The notes under the pieces: model-generated
Databases searched by the model: none
Seen by the model: only the letters and a program-made list of their open reading frames with translations
Told to the model about the DNA's origin: nothing
Position numbers and translations under genes: made by a program
Shown: one piece after another, positions 50,901 to 58,269 of the stretch
Layout of the letters: every line of letters begins with the position of its first letter
How positions within the stretch are numbered: position 1 is the first letter of the stretch
Source of the DNA: Oscillospiraceae bacterium
GTDB lineage: Bacteria > Bacillota > Clostridia > Oscillospirales > Oscillospiraceae
Assembly: GCA_017445875.1 (NCBI GenBank)
Contig: JAFSRZ010000048.1
Span: 22,604-86,603 of the forward strand
DNA: 64,000 bases
Direction of reading: 5' to 3'

Positions 50901-53900
50901 GACGCGGCTTTCCGTCAGGGCGACGTGGTCGAGTTCGGCGGCGACTGTGGAGGCGTTATTCACCGTCAGCCCGGCGGACTTCACGTTTCCCGACACGGCC
51001 CCGATAGTCGTGTCCGGCGTGGCGCTGATGAGGTACTGACTCGCCGTGGCGTTGGAGGAAACCGTAATGTTGCCGTTGTTGTCAATGCTGACACCCGCGT
51101 TAGCGGGCTGTACGCCCCAGATAATGCCGACGGTAATGAGGGCGTCGTTGCCGTCATAGGCGGTGGCCTTGGAAATCGCCATGCTGTTGCCGCTGACAGT
51201 GACGGTGGACGGGTCAACGACAATTCTGCTGATGGAGGTGCTTGTCGTCGAGGTCTTTTTGATGAGGAACGGCGCGGAGGCTGTCTGCGTGCTGTAAGTG
51301 GCGACAACGGTATACTCCGCGCTGACCGCGCCATTGGAAATCGTAATCAGGCCGTTGGCGTCAATGGTGATGCCGATTTCGTCCGTATAGGAGACGATAT
51401 CCCAAGAGGCGTTGCGGAAGGGACTGCTGTACTGGTCGAGCGCGGACGCCGTGACGGTCTTTATCTGCCCGTCGGTGTAGTCGACGGTATAGCGCTGTCC
51501 GTTGCTGTCGGGGGAGTCCATGCCGTCCAACTGCACCTTGCTGAGCACGGGGATACTGCGCCCGACAATCAGCTTGAAGGCCTCGGCGCTGGCGGAACCG
51601 CTCGCGGCGTGGACGTACATGTTTTTGAAGTCGGCGTAATTCGACGTGGCGACCAGCGACTTGACCTCGTTGGCGACGCTGACAACGCCGTTACTGTCAA
51701 CGGTAATGCCCTGCACCACCGCGCCGGTATTGTCGGCCTTGTCGGTAATCGTCCACGTGACCGCCGCCGCGGGCATGGTGGAGCCGAACTGGTCAAGCAC
51801 CGTGGCGCGTAAGGATACTGTGGACGGTTCCTGCCCGTCCGCCGGAATCCAGACCGTATTCTGTCCGGAAATGACAATGGTCGTGGGTACGGGCGTGTCA
51901 CGGGAAACCAGTAAGTTTTTAGGGCCTATGGTGGTGTTGGCGGTCACGTTGTAGTTGCCGGGATTGGCGTCCTTCAGGATGGTGATAAGTCCCGTTTCGT
52001 CGACGGTCACGCCGCCGTTGCCCGTGAAGCCGACCGGCGAGACGTTCCATGTCACGGTGCCCTTGAACTCGGTTTCGTACTGGTCAAGCGCGGTACACTG
52101 CGCGTAAACGTCCTGTGTGCCGTCAATCTGCTTTGTGGCGCTGTCGTAGCCGTCGATTAGGAGGTCATTGAGCACCGGGGCGGCGCGGACAATGTAAATG
52201 TCCTTGGACTTCTCCACGTCTCCGGCCTTGGCCTTGACCTTGAAAATGGGGCGCGTGTTCGCCGCGACAACATCCTTGGCGGCATAGGCTACGGAAACAA
52301 CGCCGTCCTCAATGGTAACGCCGGGACATGTGTTGCCGTTACTGTCCGTGATAGTCCACGTCACATCCGCGTTGGGAATGAGGCTGTTGTACTGGTTGAT
52401 AACCTGCGCAATGAACTTGTCCGCGTCGGACAGGACATTGGGGTCTTGCCCCTTGCCGGGGATTTCCATTTCCAGCACGCCGCCGGAGATGGTGAGGTTA
52501 CGCACTTCCTCGGCAGTCTGGGAAATGGTCATTTCCGCGCTGGCAATCTGGGTGCGTTCCATGACCGTGCGCGTGGCCTCGACGATATACGTACCGTGCT
52601 TGGCGTTGCTGTTGATGGTGACGGCACCGGTATTCGGGTCAATCGTGACGCCACTGCCGGACAGGACAAGACCGTTTCCGCCCGAACGGAGCGCCCATGT
52701 GATGGGTTCGGCGCTCGTACTGGACATCACTTCATCGTACTGACTCTTTGCCACGGAAACCACAATTTTCCCGCTTCCGTCCGAAATCACGGACAGCGGC
52801 GCTTCGCCGGTGCTGGCGGTAGTGGTGCCGTTGGCGTCGCTCAGGCTCAGCGTGACAACACTCAGTTCGGGGTCGGCGCGGCGGACAACGATAGTCGCCG
52901 ACGCGGAATCATCGCTACTCTTGCGGGAAGCGGTGACAAGCAGTGTTTTTCCGGTAATGCCGGAGGCGTTGGGCGTGTCGGTGATTTCATCCTTGGCACC
53001 GGTTTTCACCGACAAAATAATACTGCCCTCGTTTTCGGTGTCCTTTCCCCACTCGACGCTTGTGCTTTTGAGTTCCTGACCGGTACTTCTGTCCACAACC
53101 GTCCATGTCAAGTCCTCGTAACTGATGGCTCTTTTATTTTTGTCGGTGGCGGTGAAACGCGCCTTGAAAGTGTCTGTGTCGGCGTTGTCCTTGAATCCGG
53201 GAATCTCAATGCTGGCCTTATTGCCGGTGACAGTCATTTGAGTGTCGCCCGGCTGTGTCTGACCGGCTGTCACCGTGAGGGGAACCTTTGCCGTATCGGT
53301 ACCCGCCGTCGCCACGATAAAGTAAGCTCCGGGCGCGGCGTCTTTGGCGACCGTGACAAGGCCGGACGCGTCCACGGTGACGCCGCTGGAAGCAGTTACC
53401 GGCTGTCCGTCCGCGTCCTGTACGGACCATGCCGCGCCGGGGAGATTCTCGCCGGAAGCGGTCTTGACCGCCGCTTGGAACGTGACATCGGTTTTGCCGT
53501 CCGTCTCGACGGACTGCGCTGGCTGATTGTCAAGCGTGGCGACAAGACTGCCGCCGCTTTCCTTGGTGATAGTCAGTGTGGCGGTACCTGTCACGGTGCC
53601 GACGCTCGCCGTGACAGTCACGGTATGGGAACCGGTGTAGGCGGTGCCGTTCACCGTGACCGTACCGTTATTCATGGTGACGCCGGTCGGCGTCTCGCTG
53701 AGGCTCCATGTCAGGGTTGTGACATCCACATCGTTGTTGTCTTGGTCTTTGACGGCAAATGTCAAGGGTTCTGGACTGCCGTCGACGGGTACGGTGACAG
53801 TCGCCGGATTGGGCGTGAGTGTCAGGGCGGTTATCGCGGAACCCTGCACCGTGACAAGTACCTTGGTCTCATTGCTGCCGGACTTCGCCACGACGTAATA

Positions 53901-55859
53901 TTTCCCGGCTTTGGCGTCCTTGGCTACTGTGACTTTGCCTGTCTCGCTGACGGTCACGCCGTCGGAATCCTTGGCCGTGGTGCCGTCCTCGTTCTCGACT
54001 GTCCATGTCACGTCGGCGGCGTCCTCGCCGTCGGGGGTTTTGGCCTCCGCTTGGAAGGTCACATCCTCCTCGCCGTCCGGCTCTACGGTCTGCTCTGTTT
54101 TGCCGTCGTCAAAGGTGACGCTAAGCAGTCTGACCATTAATTTGGCGGTGGCGCTCTTGTCGCCGACAGTCGCCGTGATGGTAAATTCCGTGTCATTGTC
54201 AATGGCGGCGTCGGACGCTACGGAAACCGTGCCGTTGTTTAATGTCACGCCCTCCACGTCATCGGGGGCAATGCTCCAAGTCACGTCGGGATTGCTGACG
54301 GGGTTGCCGTCCTCCGTGACAGTCGCCGTAAAGGTTTTCGTCGCGGAACCGGACGCCGGAATGGACAATTCGTCAGTTTCCGGCTCCAAGGTGACGGCGA
54401 TTTCTCCCGGTGTGGCGGGTTCGCCGCCCTCGCCCGTGACCGTGACGGTCGCTTCGACGCTCTTGCCGTTCAGGGACGCCGTGACGGTGTACGTACCGGC
54501 GGCAGTTGCGGTGAATTTGCCGTTGTCGACGCTTGCGCCTGTCGCCGGAGTGACATTCCATGTCAGGGCGGCGTTGTCCATAGCGTTTCCGGCTTGGTCT
54601 TTGACGGTGAACTCCACGGAACTTTGGTCGGGAAGCGTCAAGGCCTTGGTTGACGGCGTGATGGTCGTCGGCACGGCCTCGCCGAGAATCAGCTTGAAGG
54701 GCTGGAGCGTCCCCAAGTCCAGCGTACTGCCGGACGCGCCGGTCAGATTGGTCTTGGTCTTGTCCGTGTCAAACGTAAATACGGCGACATCCTTTGTGGT
54801 GTCCGCGTTGACCTGAAAGGCCATCCGGGACAGAACGAGCGTTTCCCCCGCCGCGATAGAATACGTGGCAGAGCCGCTTCCGGCGGTGGACACAAAGCCG
54901 TCTCCCTTGCCGTTTCCGAACATGGCCCATTCGTAATCCACGCTCAACTCCGTTGAGTTCTGATAGGGATTAGTTTTGAACGGGGCGGTTCCTGTATACG
55001 TGGCGACAACATCCTTGTCATAGAAGAGCTTCGCCGCGAATCCGTTGATATCGATATCCCCGCTCTCCTTGTTGTTCTTCGCGCCGATAGTCAGCACCAC
55101 CACGTCGCCCGGTTTCGCGGACGTGGTTCCCGTCCCCTCCGGGTCGAACGCCTCCGCGGTGTCCCATACCTGCACTTTGCTGACAAAGAGTTGCTGGTCT
55201 GTGGTGACAGTTTCGCCGGGGTCGTCCCCGTCGCCGGGGTCGTCCGTGTCGCCGGACGGTCTCCATGTTTTGAAAGGCATTAAATCCAGTGTGCCGCCGT
55301 CGACGGTGATATTGCTTCTGGTTTTATCGCTGTCAAAACTGAAAACCACGTCGTCCGCGCCGATATCCGCTTCGACTGTAAACGCCATCCGCGAAAAGAC
55401 CACTTCGTCGTTGTTGGCCACGGTATACGTAGCGGAGCCGCTTCCGGCGGTGGACACAAAGCCGTCTCCCTTGCCGTTTCCGAACATGGCCCATTCATAA
55501 TCCCCGGACAACTCCGTCGAATTTTGATACGGGTTGCTTTTGAACGGGGCGGTTCCCTTGTAGGGGGTGACTTTCTCCTTATCATACAGAACTTTCGCGG
55601 CAAATCCCAAGATATCCACGGCGGAACCGCTGGTATTCCGAAAGCCGATTGTCAGCACCAGAATGTCCCCCGCGCTCACGGGGTCTGTATCCTTGACCTC
55701 CTCCGAGGAATCGGGGTCGTAGGTGGTACCGTCCATTTTCTGCACTTTCAGAATTGCCAGTTCATAGCCGCTGTCCGCCGCGTCCGCCGGAAGCGTCACC
55801 ATGCCAAACAGCATGACCGCCACGAGGAACACGGAAAACAGCCGTCTCACTTGTTGCAT
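47904..55859 (-). CDS. Giant S-layer-anchored protein: two cohesin-like domains, Ig-like repeats, three SLH domains
   Basis: 2651 aa. Signal peptide (about 1-27, VRRLFSVFLVAVMLFGMVTLPADA). Two related beta-sandwich domains (about 30-195 and 219-385; VSAGDILVLTIGFRN, LGFAAKVLYDKEKV, FSRMAFTVEAD) resemble cohesins and share near-identical DNA around NPYQNSTELS. About 20 Ig-like (BIG2-type) units follow (about 390-2100), each near 85 residues with motifs like TWTVSPTNGGVTID and GKITV. Then an unassigned domain (2100-2265), an InlB/Listeria-Bacteroides repeat (FDAQGG...GYTFNGWYLN), a Ser/Gly linker, a related beta repeat, and three SLH domains (about 2477-2651) with WAVERGITNGTT and CTRAQMVMF. 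SLH domains bind pyruvylated wall polymer. ATG 55859 with AAGGAGG at 9 bases; 15 bases after the dockerin gene, last of the unit. Confidence 0.92.
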   Translation of the reverse strand: MQQVRRLFSVFLVAVMLFGMVTLPADAADSGYELAILKVQKMDGTTYDPDSSEEVKDTDPVSAGDILVLTIGFRNTSGSAVDILGFAAKVLYDKEKVTPYKGTAPFKSNPYQNSTELSGDYEWAMFGNGKGDGFVSTAGSGSATYTVANNDEVVFSRMAFTVEADIGADDVVFSFDSDKTRSNITVDGGTLDLMPFKTWRPSGDTDDPGDGDDPGETVTTDQQLFVSKVQVWDTAEAFDPEGTGTTSAKPGDVVVLTIGAKNNKESGDIDINGFAAKLFYDKDVVATYTGTAPFKTNPYQNSTELSVDYEWAMFGNGKGDGFVSTAGSGSATYSIAAGETLVLSRMAFQVNADTTKDVAVFTFDTDKTKTNLTGASGSTLDLGTLQPFKLILGEAVPTTITPSTKALTLPDQSSVEFTVKDQAGNAMDNAALTWNVTPATGASVDNGKFTATAAGTYTVTASLNGKSVEATVTVTGEGGEPATPGEIAVTLEPETDELSIPASGSATKTFTATVTEDGNPVSNPDVTWSIAPDDVEGVTLNNGTVSVASDAAIDNDTEFTITATVGDKSATAKLMVRLLSVTFDDGKTEQTVEPDGEEDVTFQAEAKTPDGEDAADVTWTVENEDGTTAKDSDGVTVSETGKVTVAKDAKAGKYYVVAKSGSNETKVLVTVQGSAITALTLTPNPATVTVPVDGSPEPLTFAVKDQDNNDVDVTTLTWSLSETPTGVTMNNGTVTVNGTAYTGSHTVTVTASVGTVTGTATLTITKESGGSLVATLDNQPAQSVETDGKTDVTFQAAVKTASGENLPGAAWSVQDADGQPVTASSGVTVDASGLVTVAKDAAPGAYFIVATAGTDTAKVPLTVTAGQTQPGDTQMTVTGNKASIEIPGFKDNADTDTFKARFTATDKNKRAISYEDLTWTVVDRSTGQELKSTSVEWGKDTENEGSIILSVKTGAKDEITDTPNASGITGKTLLVTASRKSSDDSASATIVVRRADPELSVVTLSLSDANGTTTASTGEAPLSVISDGSGKIVVSVAKSQYDEVMSSTSAEPITWALRSGGNGLVLSGSGVTIDPNTGAVTINSNAKHGTYIVEATRTVMERTQIASAEMTISQTAEEVRNLTISGGVLEMEIPGKGQDPNVLSDADKFIAQVINQYNSLIPNADVTWTITDSNGNTCPGVTIEDGVVSVAYAAKDVVAANTRPIFKVKAKAGDVEKSKDIYIVRAAPVLNDLLIDGYDSATKQIDGTQDVYAQCTALDQYETEFKGTVTWNVSPVGFTGNGGVTVDETGLITILKDANPGNYNVTANTTIGPKNLLVSRDTPVPTTIVISGQNTVWIPADGQEPSTVSLRATVLDQFGSTMPAAAVTWTITDKADNTGAVVQGITVDSNGVVSVANEVKSLVATSNYADFKNMYVHAASGSASAEAFKLIVGRSIPVLSKVQLDGMDSPDSNGQRYTVDYTDGQIKTVTASALDQYSSPFRNASWDIVSYTDEIGITIDANGLITISNGAVSAEYTVVATYSTQTASAPFLIKKTSTTSTSISRIVVDPSTVTVSGNSMAISKATAYDGNDALITVGIIWGVQPANAGVSIDNNGNITVSSNATASQYLISATPDTTIGAVSGNVKSAGLTVNNASTVAAELDHVALTESRVTVDGTESKTSSARAFDSNNQDVGGVTWTITPANGGVSIDNTGTIHIFQSAIAGDYTIKATKNGITKEATLTVVNNPAVTLSEVILTPETVVVDGMTSASATARAVDSASKTVSGVTWSVSPDDKGVTIDANGNITVAGNAMLRNYTVTASSDIGTKSATLRVSNQPDTTQSLTGVTLNPATVTLDGTGAKTVIATTQGTVTDDITWTVSPGNTGVTLNATTGTTVQLTVAADATADAYEVTATHGDTSKSATLTLSASPLTPVALARVTLSPASVEVNGTENKIIDARAFNGENVAITSGITWSVSPLGNGVTVDAITGKVTVDKAAMSGDYTISATQVTQTRSNTLTVTNTAPKLTGVALDPASVTLNGTDAASSTATAVGSNDTTLTTGVTWTVSPTNGGVTIDTSGKITIAATAVSGEYLISAHYQSAVCSATLTVTSYADIVYEETPVDQSAVSDTPLAALSYVDTGVKSAEHQSSMKSAALAKDNVKQAVAEQSADTATEVVVSVEIKLQSYDAAKPSMKLSVTPVYQIVKTTNGQQETISQGTLDELPEAVKVTLNVPAAFDATFAQHTHNNTTYLEPISYTGTDSERVASWTQQYFSDVELTKDVVTIHFDAQGGTAISDKYVAKGGTLSSLPATARTGYTFNGWYLNNAQVTTATVFNQDSTLTAQWTVINNSSSGGGGGGGSSSGGSSSSSSTYKITTSAGSGGTLTASSKRATAESIITVTPTPKTGYELDTLTVVTTSGKKEVALTETNGTYTFEMPKANVTVKATFKKASSTSTSTDNGNTTSNTNTGDINPTPDNNTTPVNPTPSYTSVSFVDMQPDNFFYTAVQWAVERGITNGTTATTFSPNQACTRAQMVMFLWRSQGMPMPSTYNSPFTDVDPSANYYTAMMWAVERGITNGTTPTTFEPYAACTRAQMVMFLNRVAGRPRPTQWNCPFTDINPNENYYEPMLWALEKGITNGTTATTFSPYQACTRAQMVMFLYRYLGGN
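54866..55559. repeat. Duplicated cohesin-like segment in the giant gene
   Basis: About 125 bases beginning gagccgcttccggcggtg at 54868 recur at 55436 with few differences. They encode the same stretch of the two N-terminal domains (NPYQNSTEL to FVSTAGSGSATY). The rest of the two domains is much more diverged, so this part was homogenised or copied more recently. Confidence 0.8.
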
Positions 55860-55874
55860 TTAGTTTATGCCTCC

Positions 55875-56597
55875 TTACTGTGCGTTCAGGTTGTCAAAGG
55901 AAGTGATATCCTCCACGACATATCTGAGAATATAAACCGCGTCGGCTACCATGATATCGCCGTCTTTGTCCACATCTCCGGCGGCGGTCTGCCGCTCGTC
56001 GAACACGATATCCTCGACGACCGCCCGCAATACCAGAACGGCGTCGGCTACCATAATGTCCCCGTCGTCGTCCACGTCGCCGAGCTTGACATTCAGCCCG
56101 GTGGAGTAGTATTCAAAGGAACCCACCTTGACGTACCCGGTGACGCCGTTGCCGGTACTGGCGTCCGAACTGCTGGACATATAGACGGAATACTTGACAC
56201 TGTTTTTCGTGGCGTCCGGCTTCTTGGTGTAGATGGTGAAATCAAGGTCGGAAGTACCCGCGGTTTTCTGGTCGATGTAGGCCATATTGTCGACGGTGGG
56301 GGTGGTGTCGTCGCCGTCGACGAGGACAATGAGCAGATATTCACTGTCCTTTTGGGGGTTCTTGTAGGTCACGCCGACTTTGGCGGCACCGGGATACATG
56401 GTATCGTCCGTCGTATCGGCAACAACCGTCCTGCCGTTGGCGTCCAGCGGAACCAGTTCCACGAAATCCCTGTAGTTGGTCTCAATGGAAAACTTCTGAA
56501 GTCCGCTGGTTGCTCCTGATTCCGCCGCATGCGCCGCGACACAAGTCAGCGTCATGAGGCCGAGAATCAAAGCCAGTTGAATCAATCGTTTTTTCAA
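55875..56597 (-). CDS. Secreted type I dockerin protein
   Basis: 240 aa. Signal peptide (KKRLIQLALILGLMTLTCVAAHA). Residues about 25-170 are a beta-rich domain I cannot assign (VELVPLDANGRTVVAD, YLLIVLVDGDDTTPTVDNMAYID). The C-terminal 69 residues are a type I dockerin with two calcium-loop repeats: GDVDDDGDIMVADAVLVLRAVV and, about 35 residues on, GDVDKDGDIMVADAVYILRYVV. The Asp ligands are complete, and the cohesin-recognition positions (MVADAV) are identical in both repeats, which fits a dual binding mode. TTG 56597 is taken as start: GGAGG 7 bases upstream and direct reading into the signal peptide. It lies between two cohesin-bearing SLH protein genes. Confidence 0.9.
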   Translation of the reverse strand: MKKRLIQLALILGLMTLTCVAAHAAESGATSGLQKFSIETNYRDFVELVPLDANGRTVVADTTDDTMYPGAAKVGVTYKNPQKDSEYLLIVLVDGDDTTPTVDNMAYIDQKTAGTSDLDFTIYTKKPDATKNSVKYSVYMSSSSDASTGNGVTGYVKVGSFEYYSTGLNVKLGDVDDDGDIMVADAVLVLRAVVEDIVFDERQTAAGDVDKDGDIMVADAVYILRYVVEDITSFDNLNAQ

Positions 56598-56619
56598 CGT
56601 AATCCCTCCTTGTGAAAAG

Positions 56620-58014
56620 TCACTGCTGGAAGCGCTCCACGTAGCGAACCATAATCGCGGCGAGTTGAGCTCTTGTGACCGCGCCGCCGGGTTCCAGTGT
56701 GGTCGGACTGGTGCCGGAAATGATTTTCTGATACACTGCCCAGTACATGGCGTCCCTTGCCCACGCGGAAAGGCGTCCGCTGTCGGAGAAGATGCCGTCA
56801 TAGATACCGGTCATCATGATTTCCGTGCCGCTTACGGAACCGTGGTAGGCAAAGAGAATCTTCACGGCGGCCTGTCGGGTAAGGGGTTCGCCGGGGGAGA
56901 AGGTATCGGGCGAGGTGCCGCTGACATAGCCCTTGGCGTACGCCCACGCAACGGCGTTGCGGAAATTCTCAATTTGTCCCTCCATGTCGGCGAACGGGGT
57001 TGTATCCGACACCATCGGACGCCCGGCCAGATTCCAAAGCACCATCACGAACTGCGCCCGCGTCAGGCGGTTATCGGGGCGGAATGTGCCGTCGGGGTAG
57101 CCCTGAAAGAGATTGCGTTCCGCCGCCGTGCGGATGTAGCGTTCCGCCCATGTTCCGGCGATATCGGAAAAGGGCGGGGGCGCGTCGTCACTGTGAGCTG
57201 TCGCGGTCTGGGACTGTCCGTTTCCGTTCGGAGTTTCCGACTTGCCGCCGCTGACAGATTCGGTATCAGACTTGCCGGTGTCGCGGGTGACAGTGCCAGT
57301 ATCAGACTTGCCGGTGTCGCCGCTGACGGTGCCGGTGTCAGACTTGCCGGTGTCGCCGCTGACGGTGCCGGTGTCAGACTTGCCGGTGTCGCGGGTGACA
57401 GTGCCAGTATCAGACTTGCCGGTGTCGCCGCTGACGGTGCCGGTATCAGACTTGCCGGTGTCGCGGCTGGGCGCGGGAGTTTCGGAGTTGCCGGTATCGG
57501 TGTCGGACGCGGTTGTATCGGTATCGGACGCGGCTGTGTCGCTGTCGGACTGTCCGGGTGTCACGGCGTCCGTCACAAGGACATCCATTTTCTTTCGGTT
57601 CTGGTCGCCGAGCGTGATTCGGTCAATCGAAAAGTGGAAATCCGACAATTTCTCCTTCGCCCGAAAGTGGAACACACCGACTTGTCCGTCACCCTCCATG
57701 AGTTCCGCCGACGCCGCCGCAAGAATCGCGCCCGATTTCGCGGCGGGATTGACGGCACTGGCTCCGGCCTGTGTGGCGAGTAAGTCCCCGATTTTCATGT
57801 CCGTACATTCCATGCGTTCCCGGTCGAACGAAAGGGTAAACTGTATGTTAAGGATACCGGGATTTCCGGTCAAGTCGACTGTCACCGTGAAAGTCTCCCC
57901 GGCCTCAATGGAGCCTTCCGGCAGGTGTACCACCAAACGCGGCTCGGCGGCGTACGCCGTCACGCGGAACAGAAGCGTAAGCAACAGTATCAGCGCGGGG
58001 AATCGTTTTTTCAA
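56620..58014 (-). CDS. Cohesin-SLH cell-surface anchoring protein
   Basis: 464 aa. Signal peptide (KKRFPALILLLTLLFRVTAYA), one cohesin domain (about residues 25-165: LVVHLPEGSIEAGETFTVTVDL, GILNIQFTLSFDRERMECTDM, GVFHFRAKEKLSDFHFSIDRITL), then a linker of 12-residue repeats (DTGKSDTGTVSG, about 185-265), then three SLH domains (about 290-464; FSDIAGTWAERYIRTAAERNLFQGYPDGTFRPDNRLTRAQFVM and two more). This is the layout of anchoring scaffoldins that hold dockerin proteins on the surface. TTG 58014 is chosen: AGAGGAGG is 7 bases upstream and includes the in-frame ATG at 58032. First gene of the three-gene unit. Confidence 0.92.
   Translation of the reverse strand: MKKRFPALILLLTLLFRVTAYAAEPRLVVHLPEGSIEAGETFTVTVDLTGNPGILNIQFTLSFDRERMECTDMKIGDLLATQAGASAVNPAAKSGAILAAASAELMEGDGQVGVFHFRAKEKLSDFHFSIDRITLGDQNRKKMDVLVTDAVTPGQSDSDTAASDTDTTASDTDTGNSETPAPSRDTGKSDTGTVSGDTGKSDTGTVTRDTGKSDTGTVSGDTGKSDTGTVSGDTGKSDTGTVTRDTGKSDTESVSGGKSETPNGNGQSQTATAHSDDAPPPFSDIAGTWAERYIRTAAERNLFQGYPDGTFRPDNRLTRAQFVMVLWNLAGRPMVSDTTPFADMEGQIENFRNAVAWAYAKGYVSGTSPDTFSPGEPLTRQAAVKILFAYHGSVSGTEIMMTGIYDGIFSDSGRLSAWARDAMYWAVYQKIISGTSPTTLEPGGAVTRAQLAAIMVRYVERFQQ
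57240..57475. repeat. In-frame 36-bp tandem repeat in the cohesin-SLH linker
   Basis: Six to seven copies of a 36-bp unit (gacttgccggtgtcgcgg/ccgctgac type on the plus strand), giving DTGKSDTGTVSG or DTGKSDTGTVTR. The two alternating variants suggest unequal crossing-over. Confidence 0.85.
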
Positions 58015-58126
58015 GTATTTTCCTCCTCTCATACGTTATCGAAAGGGAGTGCGTAGAAGTTCCGGTCGACGGCGGACAACAACAGGAATACATTTCCAGT
58101 TTTGTCCGCTTCTCCGGGCGGGTGAT

Positions 58127-58155
58127 ATTATATCAAACAGTTCTGGAAATTGCAA
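58127..58155 (-). promoter_or_regulatory. Promoter for the cohesin-dockerin-SLH unit
   Basis: Minus strand TTGCAA (58155-58150), 17-base spacer, TATAAT (58132-58127), giving a leader of about 110 bases before the TTG start. Confidence 0.75.
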
Positions 58156-58269
58156 TCATTTCCGGGAGAATTTTTTAGCCGGAAAAAACCGGAAAAAATT
58201 CACAATTTTGTCTTTTCCAAACGCGAAAAGTGTGGTAAAATACTCCGGCGGAAGGAGGCGGATTTACGT

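Noticed and set aside
49620-54140. Long plus-strand ORFs (730 and 564 codons) across the giant surface protein gene
   Set aside because: They are antisense to a repeat-rich, GC-biased gene and translate to low-complexity Gly/Arg/Asp-rich sequence with no start signal or domain.
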